A stretch of DNA of 64,000 nucleotides from Rhizobium sp. 18065 (GTDB taxonomy: Bacteria > Pseudomonadota > Alphaproteobacteria > Rhizobiales > Rhizobiaceae), in the NCBI RefSeq assembly GCF_902706095.1, contig NZ_CACSJP010000012.1:1-64000 (forward strand), given 5' to 3'. Shown here piece by piece: positions 36,505 to 45,704 of the stretch (position 1 is its first letter; every line of letters begins with the position of its first letter). The notes below the pieces were generated by a model. The model did no database searches. It was not told where the DNA came from and saw only the letters and a list, made by a program, of their open reading frames with translations. The position numbers were made by a program, and so were the translations under genes.

Positions 36505-37470
36505 TCAGAGCATCTGGATGGCAACCGTTTCCTTCGCGGCAACGACAAGCTTGTTGCGCAGCGGAAGGCCGAATTGCGGAGCGTCGATCTCGAATACATC
36601 GCCTTCCCGCGTGACAAAGCCGTCGGCGACGGAGAGCGTTGCAGTGCCATACATGTGAACATGCAGGTCGCCGGGCTGGCAGAACAGCGCATACTTGAAA
36701 TGGTGATATTCCAGGTTTGCGATCGTGTGTGACATGTTGGCTTCCCCAGAGAGGAAAGGCTTTTCCCACACAGTCTTGCCGTCGCGCAGAATGCGAGACA
36801 TGCCTTCGACGTGATCGGGCAGGGCGCCGACCAGAAGCTCCGGGCTGAACGACGCGGGCCGCAGCTTGGAATGGGCAAGGTAGAGGTAGTTGATCTTTTC
36901 CGTCACATGATCGGAAAACTCGTTGGCAACGGAAAAGCCGAGGCGGTAGGCCACGCCATCGTCACCGATGATGTAGAAGCCGGCCATTTCCGGTTCTTCG
37001 CCACCATCAAGGGCAAAGGACGGCGAAATCAGGTCGTCGCCATGGGCGACCGCATTGAAGCCGTTGCCCTTGTAGAACCATTCCGGCTGAACGCCGTTTT
37101 CGCCGGGCGCGGGCTTGCCGCCCTCGATGCCCATGCGGAACATCTTCATCGAATCGCTCATGCCAACCGTATCGGCATGCATGCTGTCGCGCGCCGAGGC
37201 GGATCCGGTGTGGGTGAGGCCGGTACCGGTCAGGTACATATGGGCCGCATCCGGATGACGAACCGGACAATCCAGCTTGCCGGCGGCTGCGAGCGCGACG
37301 ATATCCACGGCATCGCCGAGGCCCTGGCGCTCGATCAGCGCGGCGACGGAAACCTTGGCAGCGATGGCCGCCTTGGCGAGTTCATAGGTGGACTGAAAGC
37401 CAGGAACCAGGCGTGCAGCGTCACCCTGGCGGCAAATGACGCCGCCAGTCTTCAATTGCGAGAGAAACAT
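36505..37470 (-). CDS. gguC: GguC / AraD1, fumarylacetoacetase-fold 2-keto-3-deoxypentonate dehydratase
   Basis: A 321-residue protein of the FAH superfamily. In Agrobacterium the gene follows gguAB and was named gguC before its role was known; homologues are reported to dehydrate 2-keto-3-deoxypentonate to alpha-ketoglutarate semialdehyde. Visible FAH-type features are the YKGNGFNAVAHGDDLISPSFALDGGEEPEMAGFYI core with its metal-binding acidic residues, GFSVANEFSDHVTEKINYLYLAHSK and the C-terminal EGDVFEIDAPQFG. Together with the semialdehyde dehydrogenase it completes the pentose branch. It is 11 bp after gguB. Confidence 0.9.
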   Translation of the reverse strand: MFLSQLKTGGVICRQGDAARLVPGFQSTYELAKAAIAAKVSVAALIERQGLGDAVDIVALAAAGKLDCPVRHPDAAHMYLTGTGLTHTGSASARDSMHADTVGMSDSMKMFRMGIEGGKPAPGENGVQPEWFYKGNGFNAVAHGDDLISPSFALDGGEEPEMAGFYIIGDDGVAYRLGFSVANEFSDHVTEKINYLYLAHSKLRPASFSPELLVGALPDHVEGMSRILRDGKTVWEKPFLSGEANMSHTIANLEYHHFKYALFCQPGDLHVHMYGTATLSVADGFVTREGDVFEIDAPQFGLPLRNKLVVAAKETVAIQML

Positions 37471-37481
37471 AAGCCTTATCC

Positions 37482-38699
37482 TTAGACTGCTTTGTTCTTG
37501 TTGTAGACGTCGAAGTAGACGGCTGCGAGCAGCACCAGGCCCTTGACCAGCTGCTGGTAGTCGATGCCGAGACCCATGATCGACATGCCGTTGTTCATCA
37601 CACCCATGATGAAGGCGCCGATGACGGCACCGGTGATCTTGCCAACGCCGCCGGACGCCGAGGCACCGCCGATGAAGCAGGCCGCAATAACGTCAAGTTC
37701 GAAGCCGACACCGGCCTTCGGCGTTGCCGAGTTCAGACGGGCGGCGATGATCATGCCGGCGAGCGCAGCAAGCACGCCCATGTTGACGAAGGTGTAGAAG
37801 GTCAGCCGTTCGGTGTTGATACCCGACAGCTTGGCAGCCTTCTCGTTGCCACCCAGCGCGAAGATGCGGCGACCAACGGTCGAACGTGTGGTGATGAAGG
37901 TATAGACCGCGATCAGCACGGCCATGATGACCAGCACGTTCGGCAGGCCCTTATAGGTCGCAAGCTGGTAGCCGATGAAGATCGCAACCACGGCGGTCAC
38001 CGCGATCTGCAGGAAGAAGAATACGAAGGGTTCGTTCTCGGAACCATGCTGTTCGTTGATCTTGCGCGAACGGAAGCCGTTGTAGATCATCCAGGCAACC
38101 GCGATCAGCACGACGACCAGCGCCGTCCAGTTCTTGATCACGTCGGTTGCCGGATCGGTCGACAGGAACCACAGCACATCGGGAATGAAGCCGGTCGAGA
38201 GGATCTGGAAGTCCTTCGGGAACGGGCCGATCGGACGGTTCTGCAGGACAAGATAGGTCACGCCGCGGAACACAAGCATGCCGGCCAGCGTGACGATGAA
38301 CGCCGGGATCTTCTGATAGGCGACCCAGTAGCCCTGGGCAGCACCGATCAAGCCGCCAAGAACCAGACACAGCGGAATGACGATGATGTAAGGAATGCCC
38401 AGTTTGACCAGCATGATCGCCGAAAGAGCGCCGACAAGCGCCACGATCGAGCCGACCGACAGGTCGATATGACCCGCCACGATGATCAACAGCATGCCCA
38501 GCGCCATGATGACGATGAAGGAGTTCTGCAGGATCAGGTTGGTAATGTTGAGCGGACGCAGAAGAACGCCGTTTGTCACCACCTGGAAGAACAGCATGAT
38601 GACAACGAGCGCCAGCAGAAGGCCGTATTCACGGATGTTCTTGCGCAGGTAGTCACCAACGGAAACTTTGGGGGTTTCGGTTTTTGTCTCGATAGCCAT
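37482..38699 (-). CDS. gguB: Sugar ABC transporter permease GguB
   Basis: A 405-residue membrane protein with ten or eleven helices, homologous to XylH/MmsB pentose and hexose permeases, with the GHIDLSVGSIVALVGALSAI block and the C-terminal GGASASGGVGKITGAVIGAFIMGVMNNGMS block. It passes sugars delivered by ChvE into the cytoplasm. Its start overlaps the gguA stop by one base (TAATG). Confidence 0.95.
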   Translation of the reverse strand: MAIETKTETPKVSVGDYLRKNIREYGLLLALVVIMLFFQVVTNGVLLRPLNITNLILQNSFIVIMALGMLLIIVAGHIDLSVGSIVALVGALSAIMLVKLGIPYIIVIPLCLVLGGLIGAAQGYWVAYQKIPAFIVTLAGMLVFRGVTYLVLQNRPIGPFPKDFQILSTGFIPDVLWFLSTDPATDVIKNWTALVVVLIAVAWMIYNGFRSRKINEQHGSENEPFVFFFLQIAVTAVVAIFIGYQLATYKGLPNVLVIMAVLIAVYTFITTRSTVGRRIFALGGNEKAAKLSGINTERLTFYTFVNMGVLAALAGMIIAARLNSATPKAGVGFELDVIAACFIGGASASGGVGKITGAVIGAFIMGVMNNGMSIMGLGIDYQQLVKGLVLLAAVYFDVYNKNKAV

Positions 38700-40234
38700 T
38701 AGTGTTTCTCCCCAGAGCGCATGATGGCACGCATGATGGACTCCTGACTTGCCTCTTCCTTCGAAAGCTCGGCAACGATGCGTCCCTCGTTCATCACATA
38801 GATGCGGTCGCAGGTGCCGAGCAGCTCGGGCATTTCCGATGAGATCATCAGGATACCCTTACCTTCGGCGGCAAGCTGGTTGATGATAGTGTAGATTTCG
38901 AATTTCGCGCCAACGTCGATGCCGCGGGTCGGTTCATCGAGGATCAGAACCTCGGGATTGGTGAACAGCCACTTCGACAGAACGACCTTCTGCTGGTTGC
39001 CGCCCGACAGGTTGACGGCCTCCTGATAGATCGAATGTGAACGGATACGCAGCTTCTGCCGGTAGTCGGAAGCGACCTGCGCTTCCTTGTGTTCGTCGAT
39101 CACGCCGGCGGATGACACCGCGTTGAGGTTGGCGAGTGTCGTGTTGTCCTTGATGTTGTTGTTCAACACCAGGCCGAGATGCTTGCGGTCTTCGGTGACG
39201 TAAGCCAGCCCGGCGGCAATTGCCTTCGGGATCGTGCTGACATCGACCGGCTTGCCATGCATCGAGACATCGCCGGTAATCTTGTGGCCCCAGGCCTTGC
39301 CGAAAATGCTCATGGCGGTTTCGGTACGACCGGCACCCATCAGGCCCGCGATACCAACGACTTCACCTGCACGCACCGTGAAATTGACGTCGTGCAGGAA
39401 CTGGCGATCGCGATGGTTCTGGTGGAAGACGTTCCAGTTCTTCACTTCAAGCAGCGTCTTGCCGATGTTCGGCGTGCGCGGTGGATAGCGATCTTCCATG
39501 TCGCGACCGACCATGCCCTTGATGATCCGGTCCTCGCCGATATCCTGGGTGTGACAGTCGAGCGTCTCGACCGTGCCGCCATCGCGCAGGATGGTGATCT
39601 GGTCGGCAACCTTTCGGATCTCGTTCAGCTTGTGCGAGATGATGATCGAGGTCATGCCCTGCTTGCGGAATTCCATCAGCAGGGTGAGCAGCGCGTCCGA
39701 ATCCGTTTCGTTGAGCGATGCGGTCGGCTCGTCGAGAATGAGCAGGCGCACCTTCTTCGACAGCGCCTTGGCAATTTCAACCAGCTGCTGCTTGCCGACG
39801 CCGATATCGGTGATGCGTGTGCTCGGCGAATCCTTCAGCCCGACTTTCTCCAGCAGCGTCTTGGTGCGCGCGAAGGTCTCGGGCCATTTGATCACGCCAT
39901 TGGTGGCGACTTCATTGCCGAGGAAGATGTTTTCGGCAATCGACAGAAGCGGCACGAGCGCCAGTTCCTGGTGGATGATGATGATGCCCAGATGCTCGCT
40001 GTCGGAGATCGTGGAAAAACGGCGAACCTCTCCATCAAAATGGATATCGCCTTCGTAGGTTCCCGCGGGGTAAACGCCGCTGAGTACCTTCATGAGCGTA
40101 GACTTGCCGGCTCCGTTTTCGCCGACCAGCGCGTGGATCTCTCCTTCGCGCACCTTGAAACTGACGTTGTTCAGCGCCTTGACGCCCGGGAACGTCTTGG
40201 TGATGCCACGCATCTCGAGAATGATGTTGTCCAT
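38699..40234 (-). CDS. gguA: Sugar ABC transporter ATPase GguA
   Basis: A 511-residue tandem ATPase of the XylG/MglA type. The first half has Walker [10 protein letters not shown] and [11 protein letters not shown]; the second has a degenerate Walker A (GLMGAGRTE, ending in Thr-Glu instead of Ser/Thr-Thr), signature LSGGNQQK and Walker [14 protein letters not shown], as is normal for monosaccharide importers with one regulatory site. It is separated from chvE by 116 bp containing a strong terminator. Confidence 0.95.
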   Translation of the reverse strand: MDNIILEMRGITKTFPGVKALNNVSFKVREGEIHALVGENGAGKSTLMKVLSGVYPAGTYEGDIHFDGEVRRFSTISDSEHLGIIIIHQELALVPLLSIAENIFLGNEVATNGVIKWPETFARTKTLLEKVGLKDSPSTRITDIGVGKQQLVEIAKALSKKVRLLILDEPTASLNETDSDALLTLLMEFRKQGMTSIIISHKLNEIRKVADQITILRDGGTVETLDCHTQDIGEDRIIKGMVGRDMEDRYPPRTPNIGKTLLEVKNWNVFHQNHRDRQFLHDVNFTVRAGEVVGIAGLMGAGRTETAMSIFGKAWGHKITGDVSMHGKPVDVSTIPKAIAAGLAYVTEDRKHLGLVLNNNIKDNTTLANLNAVSSAGVIDEHKEAQVASDYRQKLRIRSHSIYQEAVNLSGGNQQKVVLSKWLFTNPEVLILDEPTRGIDVGAKFEIYTIINQLAAEGKGILMISSEMPELLGTCDRIYVMNEGRIVAELSKEEASQESIMRAIMRSGEKH

Positions 40235-40309
40235 GTGCAGATTCCAGCGCCTGCTCGACGACGATCACGTCAGGTCGGCGGCGCGAGCTCCCTCAATGCG
40301 AAAGAAAAA

Positions 40310-40334
40310 GGGTCCGCGACGTGGTCGCGGACCC
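40310..40334 (-). terminator. Hairpin with T-tract between chvE and gguA
   Basis: A perfect 11-bp stem (40310-40320 with 40324-40334), 3-nt loop, followed on the minus strand by CTTTTTCTTTC. It lies 16 bp past the chvE stop. It should make chvE mRNA more abundant than gguAB mRNA, as needed for a binding protein. Confidence 0.88.
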
Positions 40335-40350
40335 GCATGTATCAGAACGA

Positions 40351-41418
40351 TTAGTTGTCGATCTGCTCGGCAGTGTAGTAGCCGGAGGTGACCATGACAT
40401 CCTTGATGTTGGTCTTGTCGACGGCAACCGGCTTCAGCAGGTAGGACGGAATAACCTTGACACCATTGTTGTAGGTCTTGGTGTCGTTTACTTCCGGTTC
40501 CTTGCCACCCATGATGGAATCAACCATCGAGACGGTGACCTTGGCCAGTTCGCGCGTGTCCTTGAACACGGTCGAGTACTGTTCGTCAGCGAGGATCGAC
40601 TTGACCGACGGCAGTTCGGCGTCCTGACCGGTGACGACCGGCATCGGCATGTCGCCGGAACCGTAGCCAACGCCCTTCAGAGCGGAGATGATGCCGATGG
40701 ACAGACCATCGTAAGGCGACAGAACGCCGTCAACCTTGGCATCGGTGTAGGTCGAGGAAAGCAGGTTTTCCATGCGAGCCTGGGCGACAGTGCCGTCCCA
40801 ACGCAGGGTACCAACCTGGTCCATGCCCATCTGGCCGGACTTCACCACGATCTTGCCCGAGTCGATCAGCGGCTGCAGAACCGACATTGCGCCATCGTAG
40901 AAGAAGAAGGCGTTGTTGTCGTCCGGCGAACCACCGAACAGCTCGACATTCTTGGCTTCGGTCGCAGCGTCAAGCTTCAGGCCTTCGACGAGCGAAGTAG
41001 CCTGCAGAACGCCAACCTGGAAGTTGTCGAAGGTTGCGTAGTAGTCGACATTGCCGGAGTCGCGGATCAGGCGGTCATAGGCGATAACCTTGACGCCAGC
41101 ATCAGCGGCCTTCTGCAGGATGTCCGACAGCGTGGTGCCGTCGATAGCGCCGATAACGAGAACCTTGGCACCCTTGGTGACCATGTTTTCGATCTGAGCG
41201 AGCTGGTTCGGGATATCGTCGTCAGCAAACTGCAGGTCGGCCGTGTAGCCGGCTTCCTTGAACAGCTTTTCCATGGTCTCGCCGTCGGAAATCCAACGGG
41301 TCGAGGTCTTGGTAGGCATCGAGATGCCGACGGTGCCCTTGTCCTGTGCAAAAGTGATAGGTGCAAAAGATGCGATACCGATTGCGACAGACGCAATCAG
41401 AGTGCCTAATTTCTTCAT
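40351..41418 (-). CDS. chvE: Periplasmic multiple sugar-binding protein ChvE
   Basis: ChvE binds galactose, glucose, arabinose and related sugars in the periplasm; in Agrobacterium it also signals sugars to the VirA kinase and mediates chemotaxis. The 355-residue precursor has a signal peptide (about 1-25, ending ITFAQ) and the family-2 binding-protein blocks [31 protein letters not shown] and [24 protein letters not shown] lies just before the ATG, so initiation should be strong. It is first in the operon and divergent from the gbpR-like gene. Whether this host has a virA gene cannot be seen here. Confidence 0.95.
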   Translation of the reverse strand: MKKLGTLIASVAIGIASFAPITFAQDKGTVGISMPTKTSTRWISDGETMEKLFKEAGYTADLQFADDDIPNQLAQIENMVTKGAKVLVIGAIDGTTLSDILQKAADAGVKVIAYDRLIRDSGNVDYYATFDNFQVGVLQATSLVEGLKLDAATEAKNVELFGGSPDDNNAFFFYDGAMSVLQPLIDSGKIVVKSGQMGMDQVGTLRWDGTVAQARMENLLSSTYTDAKVDGVLSPYDGLSIGIISALKGVGYGSGDMPMPVVTGQDAELPSVKSILADEQYSTVFKDTRELAKVTVSMVDSIMGGKEPEVNDTKTYNNGVKVIPSYLLKPVAVDKTNIKDVMVTSGYYTAEQIDN

Positions 41419-41540
41419 GGTAACCTCCCTGGTCATACCGTGCGCGACCAAGTCCTCCTGGCCACGCTGAAATCATGGACGGGTGACCGACGCGGCGGAC
41501 CCCAGCTCCGTCGCGAGTCTTATCGCGTGCCACATATCGA

Positions 41541-41557
41541 TCAAATGATTATTTTGA
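41541..41557. promoter_or_regulatory. TCAAA-N7-TTTGA inverted repeat, candidate GbpR box
   Basis: A 17-bp inverted repeat lies between the divergent chvE and LysR genes. It contains the T-N11-A arrangement usual for LysR operators and is 22-38 bp before the likely LysR start. Confidence 0.5.
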
Positions 41558-41564
41558 CTTTGTG

Positions 41565-41582
41565 CATATCGTGGTTGATATG
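41565..41582. promoter_or_regulatory. CATATC-N6-GATATG palindrome at the LysR gene start
   Basis: Perfect 6-6-6 inverted repeat whose right arm contains the ATG at 41580. If the real start is 41589, it lies in the leader instead. It may be an autoregulatory site. Confidence 0.4.
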
Positions 41583-42539
41583 TTGTTTATGTCTGAAGCA
41601 CGTATTGATCGTTTGCAACCCAAACATTTGAGCCTGATCCGCTCCATCTCGGAACTTGGCCAGCTCAGCCTTGCGGCTCAAGCCCTTGCGCTGACACAAC
41701 CGGCGGCTTCGCGCATGCTGAGCGAAATCGAGCGCGATGTCGGATCGCCGATCTTCACGCGTACGCCGAAGGGCATGGAACCGACCGCCGTGGGAAGCGC
41801 GCTTGCGCGTCGCGCCCAGAACGTGCTTCAGGAAATGCGCGAGGCAGCGCGCGAGATCGAAGCCATACGACGCGGCCTGACCGGCAAGGTCCGCGTTGGT
41901 GCCGTCACCGGTGGCGCGGTCGGTTACGTCGTTCCGGCTATCCAGCAGCTTAAGGGCGAAGCAGAAACCGCCGATCTCTATGTCGACGTGGCCTCGAGCG
42001 GCGAATTGATCCGCGATCTGCTGTCCGGCCAGTATGATTTTGTCCTCGGACGCATACCGAGCGGCGTCGATGCGCGACAGTTCAATCTCGAAGGCGGTAT
42101 GATGGAGGAGGTGGAGCTCGTGGTCCATCAAAGCCATCCGCTGGTCAATGTCGATCTACTGACCGTGGCCGACATGGCACATTTTCCCTGGGTCATGCAG
42201 GCGCCGGGTGCGCCCTTGCGCCAGGCCGTGGAAAGCGTCTTCGTCGAACAGGGCGCGCCCATACCCTCCAACATCGTCAACACCACCTCGCTTCTGGTCA
42301 TGATCGCCATGCTGGCTGCGTCCAATGCCATCGCGCCGATGTCGCGCGAGGTCTCCGACCTTCTCTGTCGTCAGACGGCGGCAGCGGGTTTGTATTCGTT
42401 GAAGCTCGAAACACCGATCGTGGTCATGCCCTATCACCTGATCACCGTCGCCGGCAAACGCCTGTCTCCGATCGCCGCGCGCCTGCGCGACTTGCTGCTC
42501 GGTGAATTCAGTGCCCGTGGCAAGCTGCGCAGCGTGTGA
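41580..42539 (+). CDS. gbpR: LysR-family regulator GbpR of the chvE-ggu operon
   Basis: About 319 residues: an N-terminal winged helix (about 12-70, with SLAAQALALTQPAASRMLSEIERDVG) and a C-terminal effector-binding domain resembling periplasmic binding proteins (about 95-300). In Agrobacterium gbpR (galactose-binding protein regulator) is divergent from chvE and activates it in response to sugars, which matches this layout. Possible starts are GTG 41562, ATG 41580 and ATG 41589; none has a strong Shine-Dalgarno sequence. Confidence 0.88.
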   Translation: MLFMSEARIDRLQPKHLSLIRSISELGQLSLAAQALALTQPAASRMLSEIERDVGSPIFTRTPKGMEPTAVGSALARRAQNVLQEMREAAREIEAIRRGLTGKVRVGAVTGGAVGYVVPAIQQLKGEAETADLYVDVASSGELIRDLLSGQYDFVLGRIPSGVDARQFNLEGGMMEEVELVVHQSHPLVNVDLLTVADMAHFPWVMQAPGAPLRQAVESVFVEQGAPIPSNIVNTTSLLVMIAMLAASNAIAPMSREVSDLLCRQTAAAGLYSLKLETPIVVMPYHLITVAGKRLSPIAARLRDLLLGEFSARGKLRSV

Positions 42540-42643
42540 TCGGTCTGGCCCCCTGCCGCCACACCGCCTGAAATGCTTGCATTTTCGCCCATGTCAGGCA
42601 CACTGTCACTCATCCGTCATGAATGAGAGCTCGAGGAGCATTG

Positions 42644-43042
42644 ATGACCGACCAGCCGGAAGGGCAGCGCCAGGATACCGATGGCGCGGATCAAAGGCTC
42701 GCAAGTGTGGTGGATTTGGGGACCTATCGTCAGGCGGTCGACCCTCTTCCCGTGACCTTCCACCGACGAGAACTCGACGCCATCCTGTGGATCTATGGAC
42801 GCATGGTCGGCGAGGGTGAGTGGCGCGACTATGCCATCGACCACCTCAGGGACAAGGCCGTCTTCTCGGTGTTCAAGCGATCCGGTGAATATCCGCTCTA
42901 CCGCATCGAAAAGAACCCCAAACTCGCTGCCAAGCAGGGTGCTTTCTCCGTCGTCGGTGCAGATGGTCGCATTCTCAAACGCGGCCATGATCTGAAGGCG
43001 GTCTTGAAGGTGTTCGACAAAGGCCTGAAAGCGATCGACTGA
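42644..43042 (+). CDS. DUF2794 conserved hypothetical protein
   Basis: A 132-residue soluble protein common in Alphaproteobacteria, function unknown. It has the family blocks VTFHRRELDAILWIYGRMV, GEWRDYAIDHLRDKAVFSVF and YRIEKNPKLAAKQGAFSV. GAGGAGC precedes the ATG at 42644; an upstream ATG at 42623 was rejected. It stands alone between gbpR and a convergent acetyltransferase. Confidence 0.88.
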   Translation: MTDQPEGQRQDTDGADQRLASVVDLGTYRQAVDPLPVTFHRRELDAILWIYGRMVGEGEWRDYAIDHLRDKAVFSVFKRSGEYPLYRIEKNPKLAAKQGAFSVVGADGRILKRGHDLKAVLKVFDKGLKAID

Positions 43043-43108
43043 GATCCTGCTTACCGGTTCCCATTCCCCTGTGGGCGGACCGCCGACAAACCTGTGTTCA
43101 GGATGCCT

Positions 43109-43660
43109 CTATATCATCGAGCCGGGATATGCACCGAGATCAGGCGGGGTAGCATTTCCATCGCCCAGCGGACGTTGCATGAAGACGGTATCCAACCAGG
43201 TGCCATGCTTGAACCCCGTCCCGGTGAAGCGGCCGGCGTGTTCAAAGCCACAACTGCGATGGACGGCAATCGACGCCGGACTGGCACCGCCTACGACTCC
43301 GACCATCTGGCGGAAACCAAGCGATGTACAGCGAAGGACCAGTTCGTTGAGCAGGGCCTTGCCGATCCCCATGCCGCGCGCCTCGGGCGCAAGATAGATC
43401 GAATCCTCGACAAGCCACCGATAGGCGGGCCTCGCGCGGAAAGCCGATGCATAGGCATAACCAAGCAATGTCGCGTCCCGGGACACCGCCACGATATAGG
43501 GATAGCCCTTGTCGACGATCGCCTGGTAGCGCCGGGCCATCTCAGCCGTGTCCGGGGCCGCAAGTTCATAGCTTGCGCTGCCATGGTTTACCGCTTCGCC
43601 ATAGATCGCGGTGATTGCGGCAATATCGGCCAGGTTCGCATCACGGATGTCGAAAGCCAT
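43109..43660 (-). CDS. GNAT-family N-acetyltransferase, phosphinothricin-acetyltransferase-like
   Basis: A 183-residue acetyl-CoA-dependent acetyltransferase. It has the FDIRDANLADIAAITAIY N-terminus, the acetyl-CoA loop YLAPEARGMGIGKALL and a C-terminal strand VGVVGGASPASIAVHRSCGFEHAGRF. The substrate is uncertain: relatives acetylate phosphinothricin, methionine sulfoximine or methionine sulfone. AAGGAGC lies upstream of the ATG at 43660; a longer frame was not used. Confidence 0.88.
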   Translation of the reverse strand: MAFDIRDANLADIAAITAIYGEAVNHGSASYELAAPDTAEMARRYQAIVDKGYPYIVAVSRDATLLGYAYASAFRARPAYRWLVEDSIYLAPEARGMGIGKALLNELVLRCTSLGFRQMVGVVGGASPASIAVHRSCGFEHAGRFTGTGFKHGTWLDTVFMQRPLGDGNATPPDLGAYPGSMI

Positions 43661-43724
43661 AAACAAAGCTCCTTTGAGTCTGGCTTCTTCTTCCATGGCA
43701 TGAAACCTGTCGCAATATGCCACT

Positions 43725-43737
43725 TGTCACAGTGACA
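43725..43737. promoter_or_regulatory. Perfect TGTCAC-A-GTGACA palindrome upstream of the GNAT gene
   Basis: A 13-bp perfect inverted repeat 65 bp before the acetyltransferase start. It could be an operator; no matching regulator gene is adjacent. Confidence 0.45.
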
Positions 43738-43760
43738 GGACACATATCCCGAAAACAAAA

Positions 43761-43785
43761 GGACCCGGCGAATGAAGCCGGGTCC
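43761..43785 (-). terminator. Rho-independent terminator of the MFS gene
   Basis: A 9-bp stem (43761-43769 with 43777-43785), 7-nt loop and TTTTGTTTTC on the minus strand, 42 bp past the stop. Confidence 0.88.
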
Positions 43786-43826
43786 CTCCTGATCGAGCCA
43801 CCTTTCGATGGATGACGGTCACACCC

Positions 43827-45704
43827 TCAGGCGTGGATATCGTTGTCCTTGGTTTCCTTCAGGAAGAACATGCCGATCACCAGGGTGATGCCGGCAATGA
43901 CGATCGGATACCAGAGACCGTAGTAGATATCGCCAGCGGCCGCGCTCATGGCAAAGGCCGTTGCCGGCAGAAGACCGCCAAACCAGCCGTTGCCGATATG
44001 GTAGGGCAGCGACATGCCGGTATAGCGAATGCGGGTCGGGAACATCTCGACGAGCATGGCGGCGATCGGGCCATAGACCATGGTCACGTAGATCACCAGG
44101 ATCGTCAGGATGGCGATAACCCGCGTCCAGTTCACGGCGTCCGGGTCGGCGACCATAGTGAAGGCACCGGCGTTCGGAACCGAGAAGACAGCCATTTCAG
44201 GAGCGGCGGCGGCTTCTTCGGCCGTCAGCAACTTCTGCGTCACGAGATCGGCCGCCGGTACCATGACCTTTTCGCCGGCGCGAATGGCAGCGGCATCAAG
44301 GGCAAGTTCCGGATTGGCGGCTACGAAGGCATCAAGCTTGCTGTCCGGAACCTTGGCGGCTGCGCGAACCAGCGGATAACCGTTGGCCTGCAGAGCCAGG
44401 TTGACCGCCTTCTGCATGCCGGCTTCCAGACCCTTGGCCTTGTCACCGGCGGCAATCGCATCGAAACCTTCGATCATCTTGTCGCCGATCTGGATGGTCG
44501 CGATAGAGCCGGCCGGGCCAGGAACCACGTCATAGGGAACGGAGTTGCGGGTCAGGAAGGCGGTCGCGATATCGCAGGACGTGGTGAACTTCGCCGTGCC
44601 GGTCGGGTTGAACTGGAACGTGCAGTTCGCCGGGTCGGCAGTGACCGTGGCACGAATGGTATCCTGCGCCTGAGCCAGGGCAGGGTTACCGGCCCAAGTC
44701 AGTGCCTTGAACAGCGGGAAGTAGGTCAGCATGGCAAGTACGAGGCCGACCATGATGATAGGCTTGCGGCCGATCTTGTCGGAGAGCCAGCCGAACACGA
44801 CGAAGAACATCGTGCCGATGGCGAGCGAGATCGCGACCATGATGTTGGTAGCCTGGGCATCGACCTTCAGAACGTTCTGCAGGAAGAACAGCGCGTAGAA
44901 CTGACCGGTGTACCAGACGACGGCCTGACCGGCGACGGCACCGAACAGGGCGAGCAGTGCGACCTTGGCGTTTTTCCACTGGCCGAAAGCTTCCGAGATC
45001 GGCGCCTTCGACTGGGTGCCTTCCGCCTTCATCTTCTGGAACGCAGGCGATTCGTTCATCTGCATGCGGATCCAGACCGACACGCCGAGCAGAACCGCCG
45101 ACAGCAGGAACGGAATGCGCCAGCCCCAGGCAGCGAAGTCTTCCTTGCCGAGCAGCGTCTGAACGCCGAGAATGATCATCAGCGACAGGAACAGACCAAG
45201 CGTTGCCGTGGTCTGGATCCAGGACGTGTAGAACCCGCGACGGCCATGCGGGGCATGTTCCGCCACATAGGTCGCAGCACCACCGTATTCACCGCCGAGA
45301 GCGAGACCCTGCAGCATGCGCAGAACGATCAGGATGATCGGGGCAGCAATGCCGATCGAGGCTGACCCGGGCAAGATACCGACCAAGAAGGTCGAGGCGC
45401 CCATGATCAGGATGGTGACGAGGAAGGTATATTTGCGGCCGACAAGGTCGCCGAGACGGCCGAAGACCAGCGCGCCGAACGGGCGCACCAGGAAGCCCGC
45501 TGCAAAGGCGAGCAGGGTGAAGATATTGCGCGTGGTTTCCGGGTACTGCGAGAAGAAGGTGGCGCCGATATAGAGCGCCAGAGACCCGTAAAGATAGAAA
45601 TCATACCATTCGAAAACAGTGCCGAGCGATGAAGCGAAAATGACTTTCCGCTCTTCGGCAGTCATGCCACGAGACGCGCCGGCCTCGATTGCAACATTTG
45701 CCAT
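43827..45704 (-). CDS. MFS metabolite:H+ symporter with large periplasmic insertion
   Basis: A 625-residue carrier of the metabolite:H+ symporter group (KgtP/ShiA/ProP-like). The duplicated MFS motifs are GRLGDLVGRK (82-91, loop 2-3) and GWLSDKIGRK (305-314, loop 8-9). Between predicted helices 9 (about 315-336) and 10 (about 527-547) there is a roughly 185-residue hydrophilic segment, which by topology faces the periplasm and holds the cysteines Cys361 and Cys377. Usual members are 430-450 residues. The start MANVAIEAGASRG has GGAGGAAC upstream. The substrate is unknown; dicarboxylates or other organic acids are typical of the group. Confidence 0.88.
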   Translation of the reverse strand: MANVAIEAGASRGMTAEERKVIFASSLGTVFEWYDFYLYGSLALYIGATFFSQYPETTRNIFTLLAFAAGFLVRPFGALVFGRLGDLVGRKYTFLVTILIMGASTFLVGILPGSASIGIAAPIILIVLRMLQGLALGGEYGGAATYVAEHAPHGRRGFYTSWIQTTATLGLFLSLMIILGVQTLLGKEDFAAWGWRIPFLLSAVLLGVSVWIRMQMNESPAFQKMKAEGTQSKAPISEAFGQWKNAKVALLALFGAVAGQAVVWYTGQFYALFFLQNVLKVDAQATNIMVAISLAIGTMFFVVFGWLSDKIGRKPIIMVGLVLAMLTYFPLFKALTWAGNPALAQAQDTIRATVTADPANCTFQFNPTGTAKFTTSCDIATAFLTRNSVPYDVVPGPAGSIATIQIGDKMIEGFDAIAAGDKAKGLEAGMQKAVNLALQANGYPLVRAAAKVPDSKLDAFVAANPELALDAAAIRAGEKVMVPAADLVTQKLLTAEEAAAAPEMAVFSVPNAGAFTMVADPDAVNWTRVIAILTILVIYVTMVYGPIAAMLVEMFPTRIRYTGMSLPYHIGNGWFGGLLPATAFAMSAAAGDIYYGLWYPIVIAGITLVIGMFFLKETKDNDIHA

